Shown: positions 55,691 to 64,000 of the stretch, in pieces
How the letters are laid out: the number at the start of each line of letters is the position of its first letter
Numbering within the stretch: the stretch's first letter is position 1
DNA from: Azolla caroliniana
Taxonomy: Eukaryota; Polypodiophyta
DNA length: 64,000 bases
Assembly (NCBI GenBank): GCA_043228905.1
Contig: JBHGNT010000005.1
Location: 9,734,001-9,798,000, forward strand
Direction of reading: 5' to 3'
Program-made: the position numbers and the translations under genes
Notes under the pieces: model-generated
Databases searched by the model: none
Seen by the model: the letters and a program-made list of their open reading frames with translations, nothing else
What the model was told of the DNA's origin: nothing

Positions 55691-56112
55691 TGTCATGATA
55701 TGGCAAGACTCGAACCCATGACCTTATGATATATGGGTCGAGCTCTTAACCATCACACCATCTATTGTAATTCATAGGATATTATTTTCATTTACGTTTT
55801 ATTATAAGAAAGTAATGTATATTCCAGATTTCTCTGGAACATTCTAGAAGTTTCAGGATTACTCCTGACAACACTATAAAAAAAGGCACTAGGCATTATG
55901 TTGAACCAAATTGGTTCAACGCCAGTCTTAAGCCTCTCAGCCGCTTGTACTTATCTTTTCACATAATATATTAGCTGCTGTCATCATCTTTCTCTCTCTC
56001 TCCTCTTCTCACTTCCTCTCTCGGGAATCTTACGTAGTCCCGTCCTCTTAGTACTAATAGTACTTCTCTTCTTAGTACTAATTCCATCTCTGCTTTAGTA
56101 CTATTCCTGACA
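55691..56112 (+). mobile_element. Solo LTR of Gypsy-H type with heat-shock-element array
   Basis: 422 bp with ends TGTCA and TGACA and a perfect 5-bp target duplication CTTGC (55686-55690 and 56113-56117) inside Copia-3 gag. Only one LTR is present, so the internal region was removed by LTR-LTR recombination. In the plus orientation the order is tRNA-like head (antisense), heat-shock-element array, TATA box (55875-55884), hairpin (55900-55920) and CT-rich leader, the same plan as at 16956-17399. Confidence 0.92.
55822..55859 (+). promoter_or_regulatory. Heat-shock-element array of eight units in register
   Basis: Triplets at exact 5-bp spacing: TTC, GAt, cTC, GAA, TTC, GAA, TTC, GAt (lower case marks the mismatched base). 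Five of eight are perfect, including four in a row from 55837 to 55854. The array ends about 15 bp upstream of the TATA box. Confidence 0.82.
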
Positions 56113-56290
56113 CTTGCTCCCATGTCGCGTATCCGGGAGCCGCTTCGGCGGGTCGGTCTTCATGCGCTCCTTTGATGTAGCTCCAATAGCCTTGTCCAAC
56201 AAGGTATTGGTGCATCTTGTACTCCCAAGATGCGAAGTTGTTTTGATCCAACTTCTCGGTAGGGAGAGCGCTCCCCATTTGAGTATTCAT
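56113..56290 (-). pseudogene. Copia-3 gag N-terminus
   Basis: ATG at 56290 on the minus strand: MNTQMGSALPTEKLD, NNFASWEYKMHQYLVGQGYWSYIKG, GYATWEQ. It is cut by the solo LTR, and gag resumes at 55690. The N-terminus matches the Copia-1 and Copia-2 gag, so the three are related. Confidence 0.88.
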
Positions 56291-56449
56291 TATGTCGATT
56301 CTTCTTCTTCTTCTTCTCTCTTCTAATGCGAGCTATGTAGAGAAGCTACGATAGCGATGAGCCGGTTCTTGGTCGTCGGCGTAGAGTACAACACACGATC
56401 ACGATGAGGTGAATGGGTTAGATCGAGCTACCAAATCGCTCTGATACCA

Positions 56450-56840
56450 TGTAAAGAATCGGTTGTGATTCTTGTGAAGTGGAAGAGATGTGAGTTATGT
56501 GTGTGTATGAGAGAGAGAGTGAGTGAGAGAGAGACAAGGAATAATACACAGAGAATACGCAAGGTAAAAGTATCTTAACAAAGGAGAAAGACTCAACACT
56601 ATCCAAGGTGGGAGGAGGGTGCTTTATATAGTCACACTCTCTTTTCATTAACTACAAGACTCATGGAGCATGGGGAATGTGAAAGCTCATAAGTTATGTG
56701 TCATAGAATATGATTCTATGACTCATACTAAATGCTAGAATACAAGGAGGTGATATAATGGTGACTCTTGACCGTTGGAGTGTCTATTCACTCTCAAGGT
56801 GAGTTCACACACTAGACCAACTTGAGCTTGATTCTCAACA
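56450..56840 (-). repeat. Copia-3 5' LTR (LTR C)
   Basis: 391 bp, TGTAAAGAATCGG to CTCAACA, adjoining the primer binding site complement at 56438-56449. TATA box on the minus strand near 56622-56630 (ACTATATAAAG). A GA-rich tract near 56510-56535 is the site where LTR B was joined to flank DNA on the left. Confidence 0.93.
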
Positions 56841-57715
56841 ACTATAAATCATGAAAATTTATGCATTTGAATTTAAGAATGAATCCAAAAGTAATCACAT
56901 GTGAGAAGAAATTGGAGGGGGGCATGGAAACTTTATGATATGATGCCATAACGAAATGAGCAACCAAGAAAAGTAAAATATAAGACAATGCTTCGTAACA
57001 TAAGAATGAAGATTGTAGATTGAGTTTGTCACTCTCATTCAAGATATAAGGTCAAGTAGATGAGCTAAACATTGCGAGCAACTTCCACGATCATTTGCAA
57101 CACTTAAATGTTGTCAACATTGTCGTGCTAAAAATCCCAACTGAGACTTTCACGAGTGCAATTGTAGAGACAAAGACAAAATTGGAGACATGCAGATGCA
57201 GGACGAGACAATGTGTTCACTTTTTAAGAATGTGTGAGATTACTTCATGTAATACATGTGAAAGTGAGTGGCAGCTCTTGATATTCAAGAGCTTGACTAA
57301 TGAATGTTGTTATATAGAGTGCACACTAGGAATGTGAGAGGAATTGCAACAAGGGTTGGGTTTGGTTGAAGATGTGTGGATGCATAGTCAAATGTGATCA
57401 AAGGCAGACCATTGTATCGAAGTGTGATACTCCGACTCTCATCAATTGTGCCCCCAATGCCTTGTCTCACGATGTTATGTGTGAGCTATGTCACATAGAA
57501 GCAATAGTTCAGATGGCCAACAATAGGATGGGCCCTAACATGAATTGACGTGTGCAATTTCCCTGTTTGGCGAAGAATATGCTTTTGTAGTTAGATGCAG
57601 TATATATAGTATGATGTGTAAAGCATGAGCATCCACATTTCTCCCATGCCATGATAATTGGCATTGCAAAAAGGCCTCCTTTATAGAGGAATCTAGTGAT
57701 GCATCATAAAGCAAG
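56841..57715. other. Intergenic, no gene recognised
   Basis: Host DNA flanking Copia-3. Two adjoining Cys-rich open frames (57095-57337, 57366-57548) have no family motif I recognise and look like chance frames or a decayed gene. The last five bases GCAAG are the probable target duplication of the next LTR. Confidence 0.5.
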
Positions 57716-58018
57716 TGTTGAGTAACAAGCTCAACATGAGCCGAATTTGTTAAAGGCAGAAAGGCTAAGTTGGCTGAAGAAGTTGAGAGCTGAATTGTCT
57801 AGGCCAGATTGGCTAAAGAAGCCGACATGCAATTTAAGCCGGATTGGTTGGGAGCCGACATGCCATTAGGGCATACATTCCTATTTTAGTAATAGGAATA
57901 TTATAGGCTATTTAGTACTAGTCAATACTTGTGTTAGCCCCTTGTCAAGGGCTTGTATAAAAGTGTTCAATAAGCACATTGTATGTAATGAGAGTTTTGT
58001 AATAGAATTTTTTGGTTG

Positions 58019-58065
<47 letters not shown>

Positions 58066-58193
58066 CTCCACCCTCTATGTATACCTAACTGTGTTCTGTT
58101 GTCTGGTTGATCTGACTGTGTCTGTGTACATAATTGTGTACTATTGTTTGACTGTGTTTGTTGAGTATAAGCTTTCGCAACTTACCTTTTACA
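57716..58193 (+). repeat. Solo copia LTR
   Basis: 478 bp, TGTTGAGTAACAAGCTCAAC to CTTTTACA. Flanks GCAAG (57711-57715) and ACAAG (58194-58198) match at four of five bases. It contains GGGCTTGTATAAAAGTG as TATA region and a (CT)n run at 58022-58061. It belongs to the TGTTGAGC family of Copia-2 and 18382-18840, but no internal sequence is present. Confidence 0.8.
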
Positions 58194-58437
58194 ACAAGTG
58201 TGTTGCATCCCATCTTCCAAACCATTTTCCCATATAGCAAGTTTAAAAAGTATTGGTCTGAGCTTCATAACAACATATAGCAAGTTTAAATTGGACATGG
58301 TCTATATTCATAGCAGCAATAGAAACATGTACGTGTTGCCAGGATACACATACTCGACACCCATTACGAGCCTCCTATTATCTTCATCATCTTTAATCTT
58401 TTTTTTATCATGGTACACTAATTGTGGGGCATATTAA
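58194..58437. other. Short intergenic stretch, nothing seen
   Basis: AT-rich DNA without recognisable features between the solo LTR and the next gypsy remnant. Confidence 0.4.
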
Positions 58438-59177
58438 TGTTAGTCGATCGACTACCAGGGTTGAAGTTGGACAAATGTGAAAGGAAGTCGAAGTCGACAA
58501 GGTTCGGAGTCGAACAAGTATGAAAGTGTCGGAGTCAGATCGATGAGTCAAAAATGAATTAATATATATTTTGCCAAGTAGGAAAAATAGTAGAGTTAGT
58601 TAGGACAGTTTTGTCGTAGTCTTGCCGAACACGATCAATGTAAATCTTGAAGAGAGAATCTCGGAACACCTATCAGAAGAGGCCGAGAGCATTGTAATCC
58701 TATCATTCTATTTTGAATTAATATAAGTTCGTAGTTAGAGTATATCTCTGTCGACTGTGTTCTTACTATTTTGTACTGCTATCTGTGTCAAACTTTGGTT
58801 CTGCATCTACTAATTAATTATATTAAGAATAATAGTCAATCACGGTTACTAAGTAAACAGAACAAGGTTCGAACATAGTTCTGTTTACAACATTTGGGAA
58901 GAGGACAATATGCCTTACCCTTACTCAAAGTATCGGGATGGAGCCGATACGGAAGCGCATGTGTGTGATTTTCTGACGACATGGGAGGTGAACCATGTGG
59001 CACAACGACTGTCGACTGCAGCCGAAGAAAAATTCGTATTATCGATGAGTTGGTATGCCCAGAATGGGCCAAAGACGTTCGACTCATTCGAACAATTAGC
59101 TTCAAAATTTACCCAATTATTTCATTGACAGATCCCACAGAAGAATCTAAATAGCCAATTTTATGCAGCGTATCAAG
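58438..59177 (+). mobile_element. Old Gypsy-1-like remnant (LTR joined to gag)
   Basis: 58438-58870 resembles a diverged Gypsy-1 LTR (TGTTAG start, GTTAGTTAGGACAGTTTTG, GAGGCCGAGAGCATTGTAA, TTAATATAAGTT). It is joined directly to gag code: IWEEDNMPYPYSKYRDGADTEAHVCDFLTTWEVNHVAQRLS and, after a small deletion, QNGPKTFDSFEQLASKFTQLFH. The primer binding site and gag start are missing. At this point the gag frame is intact where Gypsy-1 has an extra base. It is cut at 59177 by Copia-4. Confidence 0.8.
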
Positions 59178-59554
59178 TGTTGGCATAAAAGGTCGAATCC
59201 TTCCACTTTGTATCCTTACTACTGTGAACACGTCCAATAGTTAGGGATTGAGTACATAAGCCCTAAACTAACATTGTATTACGTGCTGCTTGATTATGTT
59301 TTATCTTGAGTCTTTGAGAGAGATGAAAACAATAACGAGAATCACCATTGAAACTTAATTTCTTGTCTATCTACTCCTTTAGCTACATATCTATGTATGT
59401 TTTTTGTTGTGCATAACCGATAGGTCCTCAAACGTTCTTCTACGCATATCTACTCACAACTGGTATTAGAGCGAACCTGCTGCTCGGCAGCAACGAAACA
59501 AGACACTGAAGGAAAAGACCAGGTCAGTCAAAAATCTCACTTTCAAAGTAGAAT

Positions 59555-60178
59555 ATGGCTTCAATATCCAGTATAGGAGTTGAAATCCAAAAGTTCGACG
59601 ACAAAAACTTTGTCCTATGGAAGGAGATGATGCAGGATGTGTTGATCATCAGAAGACAAGTCGAAGCTATTCAACACAACGAAAAACCCGCTATGATGTC
59701 AGTTGAAGAGTGGAGATGATTAGACGAAATTGCACGCTCCACCATCTGAATGCATTTGGCCGAGAATGTCTACTTTAGTATGGCCAAGGAGATGACAACC
59801 TTCTCATTATGGGAGAAGTTGCAAGTAGTGTACGAGAAGAAGTCCTCGTCGAAACTCATATTGATTCAACAACTATTCAATATGAAGATGAGAGAGTCAG
59901 ATCCTGCAACCTCCCACATCAACACCTTCAGTCGAGTGTTGTCTGAACTCTCCTCCCAAGGGATTAACTTCGAAGAAGAAGTGAAAGCCCTTGCCCTCTT
60001 GTCAAGCTTGCCGGCGAGTTGTGAGGTATTCTACACAACATTTGCCAACAACCGTCTGATCCTAAATCTAGATAAGACGATCGGCCAAGTCCTCACCGAG
60101 GATATTCGGCAAAAATTGATGGGACTCACCATCGACGAATCGGCAGAAGCCCACCACTCAACTAAGACGACCGACTGA
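59555..60178 (+). pseudogene. Copia-4 gag
   Basis: A UBN2-type copia gag: FDDKNFVLWKEMMQDVL, LAENVYFSMAKEMTTFSLWEKLQVVYEKKSSSKLILIQQLFNMKM, INTFSRVLSELSSQGINFEEEVKALALLSSLPASCEVF. Stops at about 59718 and 59747. It is of a different copia branch from Copia-1/2/3. Confidence 0.8.
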
Positions 60179-60244
60179 TCGAGTCGATCGAGAGAACAAG
60201 CAGATAGAACTGGTCGATGCCATAGTCGATTGAAAACAAGGGCA

Positions 60245-60989
60245 GACCGACAACGGTCGAACTATTCTGAGCATAGCTGCCAATATGGATCTAGAGATCG
60301 AACAGTTGGATGTCAAGAAAACATTCTTGCACAGGGAGCTGGATGAAGAGATCTACATGCAATAGCCCGAAGGCTTTGTGGAGAAAGGGAAAGAGAATCT
60401 GGTGTGTCGACTCAAGAAAAGCTTGTATGGGTTGAAACAAGATCCACGCCAATGGTACAAGAAGTTTGAGTCCTTCATGGCGGAACATAGGTTCCAGAAA
60501 ACACAGGCTGATCATTGTGTGTTCGTCAAAAGGTACGATGAAGGTGACTTCTTGATTCTCTTGTTATATGTAGATGACATGTTGATAGTCGGTCAAGATA
60601 CAAGGAGGATCGGAAGCTTGAAGAAAGCTCTTAGAAAATCATTTGCCATGAAAGATCTTGGACCGACTAAACATATCTTAGGGATGCACATAGTTCGAGA
60701 TAGAACTAAGAAAGTGTTGTGGTTGTCACAAGAGAAATACGTGACTAAGATCCTAGAAAGATTCAACATGTCGGAAGCAAAGACCGGTCGGCTCTGTGTT
60801 ACCGACTAACTCCAAGTTAAATGCAAAGCAATGCCCGAGAGAGGGGAAAGAAAAGGTTGAGATGAGGAAATATGCCTCAGCCGTTGGCAGTCTAATGTAT
60901 CCTATGGTCTGCACGAGACTAGACATAGCTTTTGTTGTGGGAATAGTAAGCCGATACATGAGTAATCCAGGACGAGAACACTTGGCAAC
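60245..60989 (+). pseudogene. Copia-4 reverse transcriptase fragment
   Basis: MDLEIEQLDVKKTFLHRELDEEIYM, a TAG, PEGFVEKGKENLVCRLKKSLYGLKQDPRQWYKKF, and the catalytic LLYVDDMLIVG near 60565-60597. A frame change at about 60800 leads to KYASAVGSLMYPMVCTRLDIAFVVGIVSRYMSNPGREH. RNase H is removed by the insertion. Confidence 0.85.
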
Positions 60990-61342
60990 TGTCACGGATC
61001 ATAAACTCAAGAGACAACCAAGAAGATAACCAAACGGACAAGAAAGAAGATAGTACTAAAGGAAAGAATCCATAACTGGTGTTGTTCACCTTGAATTCCT
61101 TCAAGGTGAACTCCTCTATTTATACTACATGGCATGCATACTTGTTGCACGCATGTGAATCTACAATAGAGCATGTAGGTATGCATGCATGTGCCAAGTG
61201 TAAATACTACAAGGGAGCAACTATGCACATGATGCTAGCAAAATAATAAGGACCAATTACATACATAACTAGTACTAGATATCTTGGTTAACTCATAATA
61301 GTAGATTATAACATGGTCGTGTCAAGAGTTCGAATCTTGACA
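60990..61342 (-). repeat. Chromo-1 3' LTR
   Basis: 353 bp. TATA box on the minus strand (TATAAATAG, 61124-61116). The hairpin 61084-61111 has stem arms GTTCACCTTGAA and TTCAAGGTGAAC. At the right end a 23-bp near-palindrome (61320-61342) includes the B-box-like AGTTCGAATC. Confidence 0.9.
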
Positions 61343-62934
61343 TTATCCCCCCTCTTACCCCGCCTTCCCAAATCGGCCGCTGGTTTGTGGGGATATCGGT
61401 GATGAAAATCTTGGACGACCTCTGGGGCATTTTGTAAATTTGCCGATGGTTCCCATGTGGCCTCAGACATGGGGTAACCCCTCCATAGGACGAGGTATTG
61501 CAAGTGTCGACGGTGCCAACGCGAGTCAAGGATTTGGTCGACCTCGTATTCCTCCCCTGTCGTCAATTGCACAGGTGGTGGTGGTGGGGCTTGACGTCCT
61601 GAGAGTTGTGAAGCATAATGGGGTTCGAGGAGGGAGACATGAAAAACATCGTGAATCCGGAAGTGGGATGGAAGGGTGAGCCGGAAGGCGACGGGATTGA
61701 TGCACTCGATGATACGGAATGGTCCCAACTTCTTGTAATCAAGTTTCGCACATGGACGAGTAGTAGAGATGTGTCGACGTAACAACCAGACCATGTCTCC
61801 AACGACAAAGTGTGGAGTGGAAGATCGATGGCGATCAGCCTGCTTCTTGTATCGTTCATTAGCAAGACTAAGCTCCAAGGATAAATCATGATGTACTTCT
61901 TCCAAAATGCGGCCACGATCCTCCGCCGAAGGGTTCACGGAAGTGGTAGGAAGGGAAATGTTGACGCGAGGATGTAAACCATAGTTGGCAAAGAAGGGAG
62001 TGACGCCAGTCGATGCATGGAGAGAATTATTGTAGGCGAATTCCGCGAGCGAAAGTAAGTTGACCCAATCATCTTGTTGGTAACTAACCGAGCACCGAAG
62101 ATACTGCTCAAGGATTTGGTTGACACGCTCCGTTTGCCCGTCAGTTTGGGGGTGATAAGCGGAGGACAACTTGACAGAGATGCCTAAAGTTTGTAGCAGG
62201 CGCTGCCAGAAGTGAGAGACAAACTGGGGTCCGCGATCCGAGATGACATCATCGGGGAGTCCATGCAAGCGTACTACATTGTTGAGTAGGAGATGCACCA
62301 TTCCTTCTCCGGAAATGGTTTTGGAGCATGGAGTGAAGTGAGCCATCTTTGTAAACCGATCGACAACGACCAACACCGAGTCATAGCTATTGACCAAGGG
62401 TAGATCAGTTATCAGGTCCATAGAGATAGAGGCCCAAGGACGACGAGGACATGGAAGCGGTTGTAGTAAGCCGTATGGCCGATGATGAATGGCTTTGGAG
62501 CGAGCACAAACCTCACAACTCTTTATGTATTCTTTGACCAACTTCCATGGTTGTGGCCACCAATACCCCCGAGAGATTAGCTCGAGGGTTTTCGCGACCC
62601 CGAAATGACCTGCAAGTGGGTCATCCTGGCATTCCCGCAACACCCGGGTGCGACATGGGCCCTCTGGGACGTATAAGAGATGATCTCGGAACAACAAACC
62701 CTCTTGTATGGTGAAGGTGTCAAGATCCTTCCTTTTGGTCGCCGTGGAGGGGTTTTGCAGACTATCTCGAATCTCGTTGGCGAACGCATCGGTCTTGGAT
62801 GCATCAGTGATTTGTTGGAGTAAAGAATCATCCTGCAACATACAAGTGGCAAACATATGCAATTGGTCGGGTTTCAACAAACGTCTAAATTGTTGAGCAT
62901 AAGCAGCATCCCCAGGGCGGAGTGCAAGGTCAGC
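61306..62934 (-). CDS. Chromo-1 integrase and chromodomain
   Basis: Minus-strand frame continuing from the RNase H frame after a single TGA (62935-62937). Integrase: the zinc finger includes HFGV and CEVCARSK; catalytic Asp in SMDLI, Asp in ISDRGP and Glu in TDGQTERVN are all present. The GPF motif (KLGPFRIIE) lies near 61710. The C-terminus is a chromodomain (YEVDQILDSRW, LQYLVLWRGYPMSEATWEP) near 61400-61560, which in chromoviruses steers integration to particular chromatin. It ends at the stop near 61306, right before the polypurine tract. Confidence 0.9.
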   Translation of the reverse strand, partial: ADLALRPGDAAYAQQFRRLLKPDQLHMFATCMLQDDSLLQQITDASKTDAFANEIRDSLQNPSTATKRKDLDTFTIQEGLLFRDHLLYVPEGPCRTRVLRECQDDPLAGHFGVAKTLELISRGYWWPQPWKLVKEYIKSCEVCARSKAIHHRPYGLLQPLPCPRRPWASISMDLITDLPLVNSYDSVLVVVDRFTKMAHFTPCSKTISGEGMVHLLLNNVVRLHGLPDDVISDRGPQFVSHFWQRLLQTLGISVKLSSAYHPQTDGQTERVNQILEQYLRCSVSYQQDDWVNLLSLAEFAYNNSLHASTGVTPFFANYGLHPRVNISLPTTSVNPSAEDRGRILEEVHHDLSLELSLANERYKKQADRHRSSTPHFVVGDMVWLLRRHISTTRPCAKLDYKKLGPFRIIECINPVAFRLTLPSHFRIHDVFHVSLLEPHYASQLSGRQAPPPPPVQLTTGEEYEVDQILDSRWHRRHLQYLVLWRGYPMSEATWEPSANLQNAPEVVQDFHHRYPHKPAADLGRRGKRGDNVKIRTLDTTML

Positions 62935-63999
62935 TCAGCGAGAAAGGGCATCAAACTTCCCATGTTGGCCACCAGGTCGAAATACGATCTCAAAATCGTA
63001 GTCGGCGAGAAATGTAGACCAATGGGCCTGCCTTCGATTCAAAGTACGAGTGGTGGAAAAATAAACTAAATTTTTATGATCAGTCACTACCTGGACACGA
63101 TGTTGTGCGCCGGCCAAGTAGGGTCGCCATTCTTCAAAGGCAACAATGATAGCAGCAAGCTCCTTGTCGTAAATGGGATAATTGATTTCGGATGCCGTAA
63201 ATTTTCGGGAATAATAAGCCATTGGGTGCATTAGGTTGTTGTCGTCTGCTTGGGATAAGATGGCGCCAATGGCAAAGTCAGAGGCATCGGTTTCGACTTG
63301 GAAGGGTTTTGTGGGGTCGGCATGTAGCAGCACCGGGGCAGTGATGAATGCGTGTTTGAGTGAGTCGAACGCATTTTGTGCCTCCGAGGTCCATAAAAAT
63401 GGAGTGCCTTTATGGGTGAGAGCGATAAGAGGTTGTGCTAGGGTGGAAAACCCCTTGATGAAGCGACGGTAAAAATTTGTGAAGCCGAGGAAGGATTGCA
63501 CATCTTTAAGTCGCCTTGGAGTCGCCCACGCCTGAATGACAGAGACCTTCTTCATATCCATGGTGATGCCAGTGGGCGAGATGATGTAGCCTAGAAATTC
63601 GATCGAGGTACGGTCGAACTCGCATTTCTCGCCTTTGGCATAAAGGCCATGCTCGCGAAGTTTGGCCAGAACTAATCGGACTTGGTGAGTATGCTCCTCC
63701 ATGTTTGGCGAGAAAATGAGAATATCATCGAGGTAAATGACAACAAAAAGATCAAGATATTCCCGGAAAATATCGTTCATCATATGTTGAAAAATTGCGG
63801 GAGCGTTAGTAAGACCAAAAGGCATTACCTTGTATTCGAAATGCCCATACCGTGTTCGAAATGCGGTTTTCCATTCATCCCCCGGCTTGATGCGTACTAG
63901 ATTGTACACGCCACGCAGATCAACTTTGGAGAAGACACGCGCAACTCGGAGCTGATCAAGGAGTTCGGGGATCAGAGGTAGCGGATAGCGGTTGCGCAC
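62935..63999 (-). CDS. Chromo-1 reverse transcriptase and RNase H (5' end outside window)
   Basis: Open from the window edge: NRYPLPLIPELLDQL, FSKVDLRGVYNLVRIKPGD with EWKTAFRTRYGHFEY, MPFGLTNAPAIFQHMMNDIF, catalytic VIYLDDILIFS, FLGFTNFYRRFI, then RNase H VETDASDFAIG, YDKELAAIIVAFEEWR and VVTDHKNLVYF, ending FDALSR before the TGA. The RGxYNLVRIKxGDEWKTAF wording is the Tcn1/sushi/Tf1 form; common angiosperm chromoviruses have DLRSGYHQIR. The TGA stands where homologs normally carry Arg, consistent with CGA to TGA. Confidence 0.9.
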   Translation of the reverse strand: MRNRYPLPLIPELLDQLRVARVFSKVDLRGVYNLVRIKPGDEWKTAFRTRYGHFEYKVMPFGLTNAPAIFQHMMNDIFREYLDLFVVIYLDDILIFSPNMEEHTHQVRLVLAKLREHGLYAKGEKCEFDRTSIEFLGYIISPTGITMDMKKVSVIQAWATPRRLKDVQSFLGFTNFYRRFIKGFSTLAQPLIALTHKGTPFLWTSEAQNAFDSLKHAFITAPVLLHADPTKPFQVETDASDFAIGAILSQADDNNLMHPMAYYSRKFTASEINYPIYDKELAAIIVAFEEWRPYLAGAQHRVQVVTDHKNLVYFSTTRTLNRRQAHWSTFLADYDFEIVFRPGGQHGKFDALSR

Positions 64000-64000
64000 A

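Larger units (their letters stand above)
44217..56449 (-). mobile_element. Copia-3 internal region, interrupted by Gypsy-3 and by a solo LTR
   Basis: A copia element on the minus strand, split into 52018-56449 (primer binding site, gag, protease, integrase, reverse transcriptase) and 44217-45129 (RNase H, 3' end) by Gypsy-3. It is further interrupted in gag by a solo LTR (55691-56112). The primer binding site complement GCTCTGATACCA is at 56438-56449. Between the pol stop (44520) and the polypurine tract lies a 300-bp region of degenerate short repeats built on TTGCGGAATCCACG. Confidence 0.92.
59178..60989 (+). mobile_element. Copia-4: internally deleted copia, truncated by a chromovirus
   Basis: LTR 59178-59458 (TGTTGGCAT to ACTCACA), primer binding site TGGTATTAGAGC 59461-59472. 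Gag (ATG near 59555: MASISSIGVEIQKFDDKNFVLWKEMM) carries two stops. It then jumps from gag (about 60178) to the middle of reverse transcriptase (about 60260), so knuckle, protease and integrase are absent. The right side is cut at 60989 within a VSRYMSNPGREHL segment by the next element. Confidence 0.88.
60990..64000 (-). mobile_element. Chromodomain Ty3/gypsy element (Chromo-1), 3' part
   Basis: Minus-strand element whose 5' half lies beyond the window. 3' LTR 60990-61342, polypurine tract GGGGGGATAA (61343-61352, minus strand), and polyprotein to the right edge. The LTR ends TGTCA/TGACA and its tRNA-like head match Gypsy-H. It inserted into Copia-4 at a coding position. Only one nonsense change is seen in 880 codons, so it is relatively young. 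Confidence 0.9.

Noticed and set aside
57095-57548. Cys-rich small protein gene
   Set aside because: Two short frames in different registers, no recognisable Cys spacing, no signal peptide, no splice sites that join them convincingly.
1-64000. CRISPR array, operon or bacterial features
   Set aside because: No spaced short repeats of the right kind; introns, LTR elements and plant protein families show a plant nuclear genome.

Overview
The window is nuclear DNA of a land plant, almost certainly a vascular plant. It holds two intron-containing host genes: a plastid-type AlgH/DUF179 protein and a NAC transcription factor. Around them lies a dense, nested field of LTR retrotransposons. The lineage cannot be fixed from sequence alone. 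One chromovirus has a reverse transcriptase of the Tcn1/sushi type rather than the usual angiosperm type, and a LINE remnant has an RVT zinc finger of a kind I associate with non-seed plants. An early-diverging vascular plant is therefore plausible, but this is inference.

Layout. 1-3.3 kb: a decayed copia element (minus strand, cut by the window edge) next to a LINE C-terminus and a copia LTR scrap. 4059-13432: a structurally complete young Ty3/gypsy element (Gypsy-1; 457-bp LTRs, 5-bp target duplication) with an intact pol and an unusual extra 3' ORF region encoding a coiled-coil protein. 13.4-15.4 kb: no gene seen. 15.4-21.8 kb: a mosaic of a Gypsy-1 relative (minus strand), a copia 3' end and a chromovirus 5' end whose LTR carries heat-shock-element arrays. 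23431-27995: a decayed copia (Copia-2). 28.0-43.4 kb: a transposon-poor gene island with AlgH (29614-32084) and NAC (39180-41272). 43.4-56.8 kb: a copia (Copia-3, minus strand) interrupted by a complete GC-rich Ty3 element (Gypsy-3, 45130-52017) of unusual type and by a solo LTR (55691-56112) that also carries a heat-shock-element array. 57.7-58.2 kb: a solo copia LTR. 58.4-64 kb: a three-layer nest in which an old Gypsy-1-like remnant is interrupted by a deleted copia, which is interrupted by a chromodomain Ty3 element running off the right edge.

The most notable signal is a shared LTR design in three places (16956-17399, 55691-56112, 60990-61342). All have TGTCA...TGACA ends, a reverse-orientation tRNA-like head with A- and B-box-like motifs, and a TATA box. 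Two of them also carry long perfect-register TTC/GAA heat-shock-element arrays just upstream of TATA, suggesting a heat-responsive chromovirus family. Other points are the coiled-coil 3' ORF and Q/N-rich linker of Gypsy-1, the atypical Gypsy-3, a duplicated LTR-plus-flank at the Copia-3 left end, and a 144-bp in-frame duplication in its integrase.

Only the two host genes look like functional cellular genes. Everything else is mobile-element sequence in various states of decay, or intergenic DNA in which I see no gene.
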